Assembly: GCF_028867935.1 (NCBI RefSeq)
Contig: NZ_JAPQNS010000016.1
Span: 101,935-165,934, forward strand
Length of the DNA stretch: 64,000 nucleotides
Source: Flavobacterium sp. SUN052
GTDB lineage: Bacteria; Bacteroidota; Bacteroidia; Flavobacteriales; Flavobacteriaceae
Direction of reading: 5' to 3'
Under the pieces are notes generated by a model that was not told where the DNA came from, did no database searches, and saw nothing but the letters and a program-made list of their open reading frames with translations. The position numbers and the translations under genes are program-made. This document shows positions 33,961-44,063 of the stretch, piece after piece (the stretch's first letter is position 1; the number at the start of each line of letters is the position of its first letter).

Positions 33961-36900
33961 TTAGAAAGTCAAGTTAAGACCTAACTGGAACGTACGGGTT
34001 TTAGGATAAACAACATTGCCATATCCACCCCCATCCAGACCAACGGCATTAGGTGCCTGCTGGATAGTGCCGTTGTTTTGTAGATCCGCCTTTACCTGCA
34101 GCTCAGGATCGATGCCTTTGTATTTGGTAATAATAAACAGGTTATTACCACCAGCATAAATCCGGGCATTCGAGATATACTTGCTAGCTGGCAGCGGGAT
34201 AGTGTAGCCAATCTGCCAGTTATCGAAGCGCACAAATGAGCCGCTTTCCAGCCAGTTTGTCGACAGTACGTTAACGCCGTAATTTTTAGGATAGTCCGTT
34301 ACACCTTTCAGCATGTTGGTTTCCAGAATTGAACCTGGAATCAACAGGTTCGACCGAATAGCGTTCAGGATAGTGTTACCAAACGTTCCGCGCAACTGAA
34401 AGTACAGATCGAATCCTTTGTAGCGGAACGTGTTGATAAATGATGCAGTCAGGAAAGGTTGTGGGTTGCCCTGTTTAACATAGTTACCTGAAGCAACACC
34501 CGCTGCTGCATCTGCTTTCGACACATCCGTTACTGGCGTATCACCCGTACCAGGTCTTAGCAAGGGTTGTCCATCCGTTGAATAGGCACCCGTGAACGTT
34601 GGTATGTTGTTGAATTCGCCCAATGGCTGACCTGGTACCAGGTAGGAGGCAAATACGTCGGACAAACCACGACCATTGAATGGGTTAAAACGAACCTGTC
34701 CATTACTAAACTGATCATTCGATAGCGAAACAACCGTGTTTTTGTTATAAGCGCCCACAAGTCGTGAATTCCATGAGAAATCACCTTTCTGGATTACATC
34801 ACCTCCAAAGGACAGTTCAAACCCGCTGTTACGCATCGAGCCTACGTTGGCCAGAATTGAGTTGGCGAAGTACTTGATACCATCGGCAGGTACCGAATAC
34901 GGATATAGCATGTCTTTGGTCAGCTTATTATAGTACTCAACCGTACCAGAGAAGCGACCGCTCAGCAACTGGAAGTCTAAACCAACGTTCGCTGTGGTTA
35001 GTACTTCCCACTTCAGGTTTGGATTAGCATTTTGCGTGATACCGTAGCCTGGCAGGAAGTCGCCCAGTGTACCGTCATAATAGGTTCCTTTCTGACCATA
35101 TAACTGAATTGAGTTATAGGCAGCTATACCTTCTGAGTTACCCGTTTGTCCATAACCAACCCGCAGTTTCAGCAAGCTAAGTGCATTGCTCTTTGGGAAG
35201 AAGGATTCATTCGAGATTGTCCAGCCCGCACCAACCGATGGGAAAAGACCCCATTTGTTGTTCGCTCCGAATTTAGAGCTGCCATCCCGGCGTATTGTAG
35301 CCGTTACATTGTACTTATCATTCAGATTCACCGCAGCCCGTCCGAAGAAAGAGATCAATTTTGAGTTATTGCGGTACGAAGTAGCATAGTTGTTACCAGG
35401 ATTAACCAGCGTACCTGAGCCTAAACCAAGGTTACTATAGTTAATATCGCTGGTTACGAAACCCGAGTTTGCTGCACCAAAACCATCGTTGTCAAAATTC
35501 TGGTACGAATAGCCACCTAAGATGGAGTAGTTGCTGTTATTACTGCCAAATCCTTTGGCATAGTTAGCGGTCAATTCCATCAATTTGGTATTCGATTCTG
35601 AAAAATTCCGGCTTGCACGACCATTGTTAGCGGCAAAGGCTTTGATAGCTGGATTGGTATAGAAGTTATTGACCGTGTTATCCCGCTGTAACTGACCGTT
35701 AACGCCGAGCGTCAACCCGTCTAGTATTTCGTATCGCAGGTTCATGCCGCCCTGTAAATAACGCTGCACGCCGTTGTTGATAACGTTTTCCAGCATGGCA
35801 ACCGGGTTGAAGAGGTCAAAACTACCACCTACCTCATAATATGATCCGTCAGGATTTTTTACTGGTAATGTTGGCAGGAACGTAACTGCACGGCCGATGA
35901 TACCACTGTCATATCTTTTATTGGTTTCGGAATACGACAGATTATACTGAATGTTCAGACGATTGTCGAACGCTTTCTGATCAAGGTTGATACGACCCGT
36001 TACACGATCCAGACCAGTCTTTTTGATGATACCGTTCTGGTTAATGTAATTGAGTGAACCCCGATAGCTGAACGTTGGTGAACCTCCCGCAATAGCAATA
36101 TCATGATTGTTGACAGATCCATTCTGAGTAACTTCTTTTGTCCAGTCGGTATTGTAATTTCCATCTGGAAAACGTTGCTTGTCAGCTAATGAAGCAGATC
36201 CCTTGATTTGAGTAACGGCATCGCGGTAACCTTGTGCATCCAGCATATCATATTGCCTAGAAATGGTCGATACACCTACGTAGTTGTTGAATGATACCGT
36301 TGTCCTGCCCGACTTACCGCGCTTGGTCGTAATGAGTATAACGCCGTTAGCGGCCCGTGAACCATAAATGGCAGCAGCAGAAGCATCTTTCAAAACATCC
36401 ATCGACTCAATGTCGGAAGGAGAAATGGTGTTGATTGGAACCCCAATCATACCATCTACCACATAAAGCGGATCGCTACCACCTGCCAGCGAAGTATATC
36501 CCCGCAACCGCACCGTTGGCTGCTGATTCGGGTCGCCGGAAGGAGACGTAATAACCAGACCAGCTACTTTACCCTGAATGGCTTGAAGTGGGTTTGGGTT
36601 CACCCCAGCGTTGAAGTCTTTTGCCGACACCTGTACAACAGAACCCGTCAAATCTTTCCGTTTTGCTGTACCATACCCTACTACCACAACTTCCTCCAGC
36701 GCTTTTGCGTCGTCAGTTAGTTTCACATCAATAACCGAGCGATTTCCTACAGCGATTTCCTGGCTGGTATAACCAATGAAACTCAACACCAGTGTGGTGT
36801 TATCGGCAATGTTAGCGAGGCTAAACTTTCCTTCTGAGTCTGTGCTCGTTCCCCGTTGTGTACCTTTCACCTGAACGCTCACACCGGGTAGTCCTGTCCC

Positions 36901-37074
36901 GTCAGCATCCGTTACTTTACCTGTTACGGTTCTGCTTTGCGCTAAAGCAGGTTGGGTGCCAAAAAACACCACCATTGCCAGCATTGCCAGCATTGCCACA
37001 AAGACATTCATCTTGTGGCCGAACTGACCTACCCATCCGTTTGTGCGGTTTGTCATGTAGGATTTGTCCATCAT
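33961..37074 (-). CDS. SusC/RagA family TonB-linked outer-membrane protein
   Basis: 1037 residues. The signal region is MNVFVAMLAMLAMVVFF...ALAQ; starts at Met1, 2, 7 or 22 are all possible, and Met22 gives the most ordinary signal peptide. Then a carboxypeptidase-regulatory-like domain (VTGKVTDADGTGLPGVSVQV), a TonB box region (EEVVVVGYGTAKRKDLTGSV) and the SusC plug (GKVAGLVITSPSGDPNQQP, SIEDMDVLKDASAAAIYG type). The barrel ends in TFQLGLNLTF. It imports nutrients, typically oligosaccharides or peptides, with its SusD partner. The upstream 480-base gap should contain its promoter. Confidence 0.95.
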   Translation of the reverse strand: MMDKSYMTNRTNGWVGQFGHKMNVFVAMLAMLAMVVFFGTQPALAQSRTVTGKVTDADGTGLPGVSVQVKGTQRGTSTDSEGKFSLANIADNTTLVLSFIGYTSQEIAVGNRSVIDVKLTDDAKALEEVVVVGYGTAKRKDLTGSVVQVSAKDFNAGVNPNPLQAIQGKVAGLVITSPSGDPNQQPTVRLRGYTSLAGGSDPLYVVDGMIGVPINTISPSDIESMDVLKDASAAAIYGSRAANGVILITTKRGKSGRTTVSFNNYVGVSTISRQYDMLDAQGYRDAVTQIKGSASLADKQRFPDGNYNTDWTKEVTQNGSVNNHDIAIAGGSPTFSYRGSLNYINQNGIIKKTGLDRVTGRINLDQKAFDNRLNIQYNLSYSETNKRYDSGIIGRAVTFLPTLPVKNPDGSYYEVGGSFDLFNPVAMLENVINNGVQRYLQGGMNLRYEILDGLTLGVNGQLQRDNTVNNFYTNPAIKAFAANNGRASRNFSESNTKLMELTANYAKGFGSNNSNYSILGGYSYQNFDNDGFGAANSGFVTSDINYSNLGLGSGTLVNPGNNYATSYRNNSKLISFFGRAAVNLNDKYNVTATIRRDGSSKFGANNKWGLFPSVGAGWTISNESFFPKSNALSLLKLRVGYGQTGNSEGIAAYNSIQLYGQKGTYYDGTLGDFLPGYGITQNANPNLKWEVLTTANVGLDFQLLSGRFSGTVEYYNKLTKDMLYPYSVPADGIKYFANSILANVGSMRNSGFELSFGGDVIQKGDFSWNSRLVGAYNKNTVVSLSNDQFSNGQVRFNPFNGRGLSDVFASYLVPGQPLGEFNNIPTFTGAYSTDGQPLLRPGTGDTPVTDVSKADAAAGVASGNYVKQGNPQPFLTASFINTFRYKGFDLYFQLRGTFGNTILNAIRSNLLIPGSILETNMLKGVTDYPKNYGVNVLSTNWLESGSFVRFDNWQIGYTIPLPASKYISNARIYAGGNNLFIITKYKGIDPELQVKADLQNNGTIQQAPNAVGLDGGGYGNVVYPKTRTFQLGLNLTF

Positions 37075-37554
37075 AGGTTTGAGAAATGGTTGTAAAATAA
37101 TTAAGTTGGTATACTAGGTTTGTGATTTGTTCGGTCGATTACTGTACTTCGATGGATATTTTTTGCTTCATCTGTATATTGCTATACGACATATAGTCAG
37201 CTGATTCAGAGTAAGAATTGGCACCGTAACAGGATTCCATAGAACATTATTGACAAACCACTTAGCAAATTACTCATTGTGGTTTTTAAAATACAAATAA
37301 GCCTTAGTTAAAATGGAGTTAATTTGGGTAAAAATTGTGTCAGTTATAGGTAATATTTAAGAAATGTACTTTGTATTATTTTGATATTTTTTGGGTGTCT
37401 AACCGCTAGTTCTCATTGCTAAGCCACTATTTTATTGTATTATTCTATTTTGACGTATAAGGAGAGCGGAACCACTCTAAATCTAAAAAAATGTTAATTT
37501 TGAGGTGATAATTGTACCCGAATACCACCTTGAGCGTTTGAGAATTCAAAGCCA
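37075..37554. other. 480-base AT-rich divergent intergenic region
   Basis: No credible gene. It separates susC (minus) from the FAD oxidase (plus) and must hold both promoters. On the plus strand TAATTTTG at 37495-37502 fits TAnnTTTG, without a clear TTG 19-20 bases before it. I saw no convincing -7/-33 pair for susC and no RNA gene. Confidence 0.5.
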
Positions 37555-40500
37555 ATGACATCCATTAAACCGCAACTTGAAGGTGATTACTTTGACGACC
37601 TAACCACTCGTACCCTATACGCTACCGATGCTTCTGCTTACCGGGAAATGCCCACGGCCGTAACAATTCCCCGATCCATTGACGATCTCAAGAAACTTAT
37701 TGCCTATGCTCGCTCTACGAAGCAGGCACTAATTCCTCGAACTGCGGGCACATCGCTGGCTGGTCAGGTGGTCGGTAATGGTATTGTTGTGGACGTATCG
37801 AAGCACTTTACCAAAATCCTTGAAGTAAATGCTGAGGAGCGTTGGGTTCGGTTGCAGCCAGGGGTAGTTCGCGATGAGCTAAACATGTTTCTGAAGCCCT
37901 ACGGCCTATACTATGGCCCGGAAACATCAACTGCTAACAGGGCCATGATTGGGGGTATGGTGGGTAACAATTCGTGTGGATCAAACTCGGTTGTCTACGG
38001 CTCAGCGCGGGAACATCTGCTATCAGTAAAGGTATTATTGGCTGATGGTTCAGAGGCTGAATTTGGCGCTATAGAAGCAGAACAATTAGACAGTACCGTT
38101 CGGGAAGCGAGCCGAAAAAATGGGTCAGCGAGTTTGCTGGACACTATCTACCTTCAAACAAACGCTATCCTTAATGATCCAGTTAATCAGGCTGAAATAC
38201 GCAAGAATTTTCCGAAACGTACCGTCGAACGGCGCAACACGGGTTACGCTTTAGACATGTTACTCGATTGCGCCCCCTACACGCCTGATGGGGACCCTTT
38301 TAATTTCTGTAAACTTATTGCTGGCTCTGAAGGAACGCTCTGTTTTCTGACGGAAATAAAACTGAATCTGGTCCCCTTGCCACCCGCCGAATCGGGCCTG
38401 GTGGCTGTGCATTGCCGGTCTATCGACGAGGCTCTCAGAGCCACGCTGGTTGCGCTGAAATACCGCCCCTATGCTGTTGAGCTTATCGACAACATTATTC
38501 TGGAACGGGCGAATACGAACGCGGAACAACGCAAAAACAGCTTTTTTGTGCAGCGGGTGCCTAATGCTGCATCAGAATTAGAAAGCTTTCCAACAATTCT
38601 GGTTGTCGATCTGTCCCGCAATAGCCGAGCTGAGGTAGAACAGCTAGCCACCGATATGGAAGCTGATATGCGGGCTGAGGGGATGGGTTACCATTTCCCT
38701 CTACTATTTGGCGACGACAGTAAGAAAATCTGGGCCCTTCGCAAAGCAGGGCTTGGCTTGTTGGGTAATCTGCCCGGCGATGCAAAAGCGGTTGCTGTGA
38801 TTGAAGATACCGCGGTGGACGTGCGTGATCAACCGGAGTACATTCGGGAATTCAATGTTATTCTCAAAAAACACGGCATGACCTCGGTGCACTACGCCCA
38901 TGCCGGTTCAGGTGAGATTCACCTTCGGCCCATTCTAAATTTAAAGACGGCCGAAGGCCATCGACAGTTCAGGATGATTGCGGAAGAAATAGCCACACTG
39001 GTCAAAAAATACGATGGTTCGCTTTCTGGCGAACATGGCGATGGACGCCTTCGGGGCGAATTTATTCCGAAAATGGTGGGCGCACATAACTATGAGTTGA
39101 TGCGACAGGTGAAGCACACCTGGGACCCCGACGGTATTTTTAACCCCGGCAAAATTGTAGAAACGCCACCAATGGATACGTTTTTACGCTACGAAGCCGG
39201 GCAGCAGACTCCTGATTTTCAGACCTACTTTCGATACAACAACCAAACGGTACTTCAGCACGCTGAGCAGTGTAATGGCTCGGGCGATTGTCGCAAAACA
39301 CAACTGTCGGGCGGAACCATGTGCCCCAGCTTCATGGCAACCCGCAACGAAAAAGATACGACACGAGCGCGGGCTAATATACTGCGCGAAATGCTCACGC
39401 GCTCCGATAAAGAGAATCGGTTCGACCATAAAGAAATCAAAGAGGTTTATGATCTGTGTTTATCGTGCAAGGGATGCAAGTCGGAGTGCCCCTCAAATGT
39501 AGATGTGGCTAAACTCAAAGCCGAGTTTTTACAGCATTACTACGACGCTAACGGTGTACCAATTCGGTCGAGGCTGATTGCTAACTTTGCCCAATTGTCT
39601 GGTTTGGCGAGCTATGTTCCCTGGGCTTGGAATGCCGTGTTAGGAACGCCTGCCCTCCGGCGAATAGCCAATCGGATTGTCGGTTTCCACCCAGACCGGA
39701 CTATGCCGCTAATGGGTAAGACAACGTTGAGCACCTGGGCTAAAAAGAGAAAGTCGCCAGATAAAAAGCCGTATTCGCTTTACCTTTTCTGCGACGAGTT
39801 TACCAATTATAACGACGTGGAGGTTGGCCAGAAAGCTATTCAGCTACTGGAACGATTAGGGTATGACGTCGTTATACCAGAACACGGAGAAAGTGGTCGG
39901 GCCGCCTTATCGAAGGGGATGTTGAAAATGGCCAAGAAAATGGCTGATAATAATGTTCGTGCTTTGCGAAACGTTATTACAGAACAAACACCCTTAGTAG
40001 GCCTGGAGCCGTCGGCTATTCTGACATTCCGGGATGAGTACCCCGAATTAGTCGATGAAACGCTGGCTGATGATGCTCGTAAATTGGCCCAGAATACGCT
40101 CACTTTTGAAGAGTTTATTGCCCGCGAAATCGATGCCAAACGAATTCGTGCTGACCAGTTTACAACGGAAACCCGGCTGATAAAAATGCACGGGCATTGC
40201 CAGCAGAAAGCGATGTCGTCGCTAGTTCCAGGAAAAAAAGCGTTATCGTTGCCCAGGAATTATTCAGTGCAACTGATACCATCGGGTTGTTGCGGAATGG
40301 CCGGGTCGTTTGGTTATGAGAAAGAGCACTACGAGCTGTCGATGCAGATTGGCGAACTGGTACTGTTACCAACTGTTCGTCAGCAACCGGCCGACGTAAT
40401 CATTGCCGCGCCGGGAACCTCATGCCGCCACCAAATTCACGACGGTACGGGTCGCAAAGCTCAGCATCCAGCAGAGATTTTATTCGAAGCACTGGTTTAA
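37555..40500 (+). CDS. FAD-linked oxidase fused to Fe-S (GlpC/CCG) domain, D-2-hydroxyacid or D-lactate dehydrogenase-like
   Basis: 981 residues, the size of the YdiJ/Dld-II type fusion. The N-terminal half is a PCMH-type FAD-binding domain (TAGTSLAGQVVGNGIVVDVS, GGMVGNNSCGSNS) followed by the FAD-oxidase C-terminal domain with GEHGDGRLRGEF. The second half binds iron-sulfur clusters: C573, C579, C590 and the cluster C635-x2-C638-x2-C641-x3-C645 (CLSCKGCKSEC). A cysteine-rich SGCCGMAGSFGYEKEHYE motif (C912-C913) follows, as in heterodisulfide reductase or GlpC. It probably oxidises a D-2-hydroxyacid such as D-lactate at the inner membrane face and passes electrons to the quinone pool. Substrate inferred. 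Confidence 0.88.
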   Translation: MTSIKPQLEGDYFDDLTTRTLYATDASAYREMPTAVTIPRSIDDLKKLIAYARSTKQALIPRTAGTSLAGQVVGNGIVVDVSKHFTKILEVNAEERWVRLQPGVVRDELNMFLKPYGLYYGPETSTANRAMIGGMVGNNSCGSNSVVYGSAREHLLSVKVLLADGSEAEFGAIEAEQLDSTVREASRKNGSASLLDTIYLQTNAILNDPVNQAEIRKNFPKRTVERRNTGYALDMLLDCAPYTPDGDPFNFCKLIAGSEGTLCFLTEIKLNLVPLPPAESGLVAVHCRSIDEALRATLVALKYRPYAVELIDNIILERANTNAEQRKNSFFVQRVPNAASELESFPTILVVDLSRNSRAEVEQLATDMEADMRAEGMGYHFPLLFGDDSKKIWALRKAGLGLLGNLPGDAKAVAVIEDTAVDVRDQPEYIREFNVILKKHGMTSVHYAHAGSGEIHLRPILNLKTAEGHRQFRMIAEEIATLVKKYDGSLSGEHGDGRLRGEFIPKMVGAHNYELMRQVKHTWDPDGIFNPGKIVETPPMDTFLRYEAGQQTPDFQTYFRYNNQTVLQHAEQCNGSGDCRKTQLSGGTMCPSFMATRNEKDTTRARANILREMLTRSDKENRFDHKEIKEVYDLCLSCKGCKSECPSNVDVAKLKAEFLQHYYDANGVPIRSRLIANFAQLSGLASYVPWAWNAVLGTPALRRIANRIVGFHPDRTMPLMGKTTLSTWAKKRKSPDKKPYSLYLFCDEFTNYNDVEVGQKAIQLLERLGYDVVIPEHGESGRAALSKGMLKMAKKMADNNVRALRNVITEQTPLVGLEPSAILTFRDEYPELVDETLADDARKLAQNTLTFEEFIAREIDAKRIRADQFTTETRLIKMHGHCQQKAMSSLVPGKKALSLPRNYSVQLIPSGCCGMAGSFGYEKEHYELSMQIGELVLLPTVRQQPADVIIAAPGTSCRHQIHDGTGRKAQHPAEILFEALV

Positions 40501-40533
40501 AAACTTACCAATAATTACCACAAAACGAGTTCA

Positions 40534-42492
40534 ATGAGAAAACTCCTTCTTGCCACTGCCTGCTTTGTAAGCTGGCAGGCTGGTGCCCAAAGCACGCCAT
40601 CAACCTCTAAATTCGACCCCAAAGAATTGTTTCACCCGCTGTTCAATATGCAGCCGGGCAACGATTATCGCACAGGAAGTGGTGAGCCTGGTCCCCGTTA
40701 CTGGCAAAATAAAGCCGATTATAAAATCAACGTCACCTTGGACGATCAACAAAGTACGATTAGTGGTGACGTTGAGATTACCTATAAAAACAACTCGCCT
40801 GAATCGATACCATTCTTATGGTTGCAGTTAGATCAGAATGCCTTCAGCGATACGTCCCGGGCGGCTAAAACTACGCCCGTTACGGGTGGCCGCTTTGGCA
40901 ACCTCGACTTTAAAGGCGGGATGACTATTACCGCAGTTACGGTGGAGCATAGCAAAGGCAAAGCAACGGCTGTACCGTATTCAGTTACTGACACCCGCTT
41001 GCAAGTGCGGTTGCCAGAAGCGCTGAAGTCGGGTAGTGACCCTATCAAAGTTCGGTTAAGTTACTCGTTCAAAATTCCCGAATATGGCTCAGACCGGATG
41101 GGGCAGTTGACCCGTAAAGATGGAATCATCTACGAAATCGCGCAGTGGTATCCCCGCATGTGTGTGTTCGACGATATTCAGGGTTGGAACGTATTGCCGT
41201 ATCTCGGCGCGGGCGAGTTTTACCTTGAGTACGGCGACTTTGAGTATGCCGTAACAGTTCCCTGGGATCATATTGTAGTAGGATCTGGCGAATTGATTAA
41301 CCCCGACGAGGTGCTCACCAAAGAGCAAATCAAACGGATGGCACAGGCGCGGCAAAGCGACAAGACCGTGATGCTCCGCACAAAAGAAGAGGTGACCGAT
41401 TCGAAATCACGCCCAAAACAGTCGGGTCAGTTAACGTGGCGTTTCCGGTGCCTCAACAGTCGCGACGTAGCTTTTGCCAGCTCCAAAGCGTTTGTTTGGG
41501 ATGCTGCCAGGATTAATCTGCCCAGTGGTAAAACAGCGCTGGCTATGTCAGCTTATCCGGCTGAAAGCGCCACCAATGACTCCTGGGGCCGATCTACGGA
41601 ATACGTGAAAGGTTGTATCGAGTTTTATTCAAAGTACATTTTTGAGTATAGCTATCCTGTGGCAACCAATGTAGCGGGTGTTGTAGGAGGTATGGAATAC
41701 CCCGGTATTGTATTCTGTGATCACCGTGACAAAAAAGATGGGCTCTGGGGTGTAACCGATCATGAGTTTGGCCACAATTGGTTCCCGATGATTGTGGGGA
41801 ACAACGAGCGCAAATTTGCCTGGATGGACGAAGGGTTCAACACGTTCATCAATATGTTGTCGACGGCTAATTTTAACAAAGGTGAGTACAACCGGGAGCG
41901 GGGTACCATGCACGATGTAGCTCCGGCATTATTTGCTCCCAGCGAGCCGATTATGACCATACCCGATGTGCAGCAGAGCCGAAACCTTGGTATTCTGGCC
42001 TATTATAAGCCGGGTATGGGCCTGAAAATGCTCCGTGATGTAGTACTTGGGCCTGAGAGGTTTGATTATGCATTCAAGGCTTATGTAAACCGTTGGGCAT
42101 TCAAACACCCTACACCGTATGACTTTTTCCGCACGATTGAAAATGCGGCTGGCGAAGATTTGGGCTGGTTCTGGCGCGGATATTTTTATGAAACGTGGAA
42201 ACTTGACCAGTCGGTGAAGGAGGTGAAATATGTGGACAATGATGCCTCGAAGGGTTCGTACATAACCATCGAGAATTTGGAAAAAATGGCCATGCCTGCC
42301 ACTATTGAGATGACTGAAACAACCGGCAAGAAAACGCGGGTTAACCTGCCGGTCGAGATCTGGCAGCGGGGCGGTAGCTGGACATTCAAAGCGCCAACTA
42401 CTGCCAATTTGCGGACAGTGGTCATTGATCCGGATGAGAAGATTCCAGATATTAACCCTCGCAACAATACTTGGAAAGCAGACGCTCAGTAA
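40534..42492 (+). CDS. M1 family zinc metallopeptidase, secreted
   Basis: 652 residues with a signal peptide ([20 protein letters not shown]). The gluzincin zinc site is HEFGH (H410, E411, H414) with the third ligand E433 in WMDEGFNTF, the exact 18-residue spacing of M1 aminopeptidases. The exopeptidase motif appears as GGMEYPG in place of the usual GAMEN, as in several Bacteroidota M1 proteins, so true aminopeptidase activity is uncertain. Probably periplasmic or secreted. It follows the FAD oxidase by 33 bases and may be co-transcribed; a strong terminator follows. Confidence 0.92.
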   Translation: MRKLLLATACFVSWQAGAQSTPSTSKFDPKELFHPLFNMQPGNDYRTGSGEPGPRYWQNKADYKINVTLDDQQSTISGDVEITYKNNSPESIPFLWLQLDQNAFSDTSRAAKTTPVTGGRFGNLDFKGGMTITAVTVEHSKGKATAVPYSVTDTRLQVRLPEALKSGSDPIKVRLSYSFKIPEYGSDRMGQLTRKDGIIYEIAQWYPRMCVFDDIQGWNVLPYLGAGEFYLEYGDFEYAVTVPWDHIVVGSGELINPDEVLTKEQIKRMAQARQSDKTVMLRTKEEVTDSKSRPKQSGQLTWRFRCLNSRDVAFASSKAFVWDAARINLPSGKTALAMSAYPAESATNDSWGRSTEYVKGCIEFYSKYIFEYSYPVATNVAGVVGGMEYPGIVFCDHRDKKDGLWGVTDHEFGHNWFPMIVGNNERKFAWMDEGFNTFINMLSTANFNKGEYNRERGTMHDVAPALFAPSEPIMTIPDVQQSRNLGILAYYKPGMGLKMLRDVVLGPERFDYAFKAYVNRWAFKHPTPYDFFRTIENAAGEDLGWFWRGYFYETWKLDQSVKEVKYVDNDASKGSYITIENLEKMAMPATIEMTETTGKKTRVNLPVEIWQRGGSWTFKAPTTANLRTVVIDPDEKIPDINPRNNTWKADAQ

Positions 42493-42521
42493 GGCTTTTT
42501 AGCCACAGAGTTATACAGAGA

Positions 42522-42578
42522 AGCCCGGAGGAGTACAGAGATTTATACTAATTTCTCTGTGCCCCTCCGGGCTTTTTT
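42522..42578 (+). terminator. Intrinsic terminator between convergent genes
   Basis: Stem AGCCCGGAGG with CCTCCGGGCT, extended inward by ACAGAGA/TCTCTGT, followed by TTTTTT. It ends the M1 peptidase transcript 30 bases after its stop and may also serve the convergent thioesterase gene. Confidence 0.88.
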
Positions 42579-42584
42579 CTCTCA

Positions 42585-43325
42585 TTAGCTAGCCCAAACA
42601 CTTCGCGCCAACATCACCTCGCGCCCATCGTCAGCGTGGAAAAGCCGATGCAGAGAAGCCTCATCGGTAAGCCAGGTGTGTATTAGCAAGCGATCGTGCA
42701 GGTGACACTCAGATTTAAAAAACAGATCCAGCTCGCGAAGTTGATGATTGCGTAGGGTAGCTTCGGGCATCGACTCAATTACGGCCTGAACGTAGCTGAC
42801 ATTATTAGTATGCTGATTCGTGTCGAGATCGTGCCAGCCAATTAGTCGCTCTGAAAGTAGGGGATCCGTTTCGGGCCAGGTAAAACCCGGTTTTAAGGGT
42901 AAAGCAGGCAGGGGATTGGCTATCATTGGCGGGTCCAGCGCCCGAATAAATTCGGGAAGCGTAATCATTGCCCGACGTTCAATACTGAACGTGACCCAGG
43001 TACTGGCCGCTTCGGCAAGCAGCTCTCCCTTTTCGTTGGTTACCTTGAAATCCCGGTAGATGAAATATTTCTCAACCTTCGTTGGAAAGGTTGAAACCTG
43101 CACGGTATCGCCATAACGAGGATATTGATACATGGTCAGCCGGAAGCGCATCAACATCCAGCCGATTTCGTGACGGAGCAAATCAGCCATTCCGATTCCG
43201 TATTCGAGCGCGTTTCTGTTAGCTGATTCCTGCATCCAGTTCATCAGCGTTGCAATACTCAGTTGGCCGGTGGCATCGGTTTCGTAACCCCGGATGGTGT
43301 ATGTATCGGTTTGGATAAAAGCCAT
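42585..43325 (-). CDS. Acyl-ACP thioesterase
   Basis: 246 residues with a double hotdog fold typical of FatA/FatB-like bacterial acyl-ACP thioesterases. MNWMQESANRNALEYGIGM and the domain-2 segment HDLDTNQHTNNVSYVQAVIE carry the catalytic D-x-N-x-H motif. It releases fatty acids from acyl carrier protein in the cytoplasm, perhaps for lipid turnover. Its start lies 67 bases inside the preceding alpha/beta hydrolase gene, so the two are translationally coupled. The conserved family start (YTIRGYETDATGQ) supports this start. Confidence 0.9.
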   Translation of the reverse strand: MAFIQTDTYTIRGYETDATGQLSIATLMNWMQESANRNALEYGIGMADLLRHEIGWMLMRFRLTMYQYPRYGDTVQVSTFPTKVEKYFIYRDFKVTNEKGELLAEAASTWVTFSIERRAMITLPEFIRALDPPMIANPLPALPLKPGFTWPETDPLLSERLIGWHDLDTNQHTNNVSYVQAVIESMPEATLRNHQLRELDLFFKSECHLHDRLLIHTWLTDEASLHRLFHADDGREVMLARSVWAS

Positions 43326-44035
43326 GTTGCAAAGGTATCCACTATTCGGGCTACCTCCGCCGGTTTTTCGAGAGGCAACACATGCATAGCCCCGTCAATA
43401 CTAGTTATCTGAGCGTCGGGGAAGTGGTTCAATACACTCTTTTTCATAAGGCTCTCGTCGATGTGTTTGTCTTCGCTGCCCAAAACAAGTTGAATCGGTA
43501 CCTGGACATTTGACATACGGTCGCTGATGTCTTCCCGGCTTCCATGTTCAAGCCAGGCCGCCCAGGCTTCGGGCGTAGAGCGTAAATCATCGGTGATAAT
43601 TAACTCCTGATATGCCTCTGATAAGGGTGCTGATGTAATCTTCTTCAACGTTTCTTCGGCTGCTGATCGCTGTCCGTGAGTAGTTAATAAGCGCTCGCGT
43701 TCGGTGTCGTCAATTGGTTCCGGCGATGGGGGAGAGGGAGCCAGCAGTACCAGGCCCAACAGCCCTTCGGGTTGCCGTGAAGCCAGATTCAGAGCCACTT
43801 TTCCACTCATCGAATGGCCCACCACCACGAACGGTTCCTTCACCTGTTCCTCAATCAGCGTAACAACGTCATCGGTCATGGCATCAACCGAGTAATCTCC
43901 ATCGGAAGGGACAGGACTATCGCCAAAGCCACGCAAGTCAAGTGTGAGGCAACGATGCTTTCTCGCCAACAATTCGATTAGTGGGGCATATTCGCGCTGG
44001 GAACTCCCAAAAAAATGTAGCAGAATAAAAGTCAT
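43259..44035 (-). CDS. Alpha/beta hydrolase
   Basis: 258 residues from MTFILLHFFGSS; an ATG at 44047 would add four residues. The fold markers are the oxyanion loop LLHFFGSS, LDLRGFGDSPVP, and the nucleophile elbow VVVGHSMSGK (Ser in HSM). The acid is probably Asp in GSEDKHID and the His in GAMHVLP. Relatives are esterases, C-C hydrolases or menaquinone MenH-like enzymes, and the substrate cannot be told. The last 20 or so residues are encoded in the overlap with the thioesterase gene. It follows the GH1 gene closely in the same operon. Confidence 0.85.
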   Translation of the reverse strand: MTFILLHFFGSSQREYAPLIELLARKHRCLTLDLRGFGDSPVPSDGDYSVDAMTDDVVTLIEEQVKEPFVVVGHSMSGKVALNLASRQPEGLLGLVLLAPSPPSPEPIDDTERERLLTTHGQRSAAEETLKKITSAPLSEAYQELIITDDLRSTPEAWAAWLEHGSREDISDRMSNVQVPIQLVLGSEDKHIDESLMKKSVLNHFPDAQITSIDGAMHVLPLEKPAEVARIVDTFATWLLSKPIHTPSGVTKPMPPAN

Positions 44036-44063
44036 ACTTTTCAACAACGCTTCGGTTCACTAA

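Noticed and set aside
37075..37554. Search for a tRNA, small RNA or hidden gene in the long gap before susC
   Set aside because: No cloverleaf, no long frame and no strong hairpin seen.
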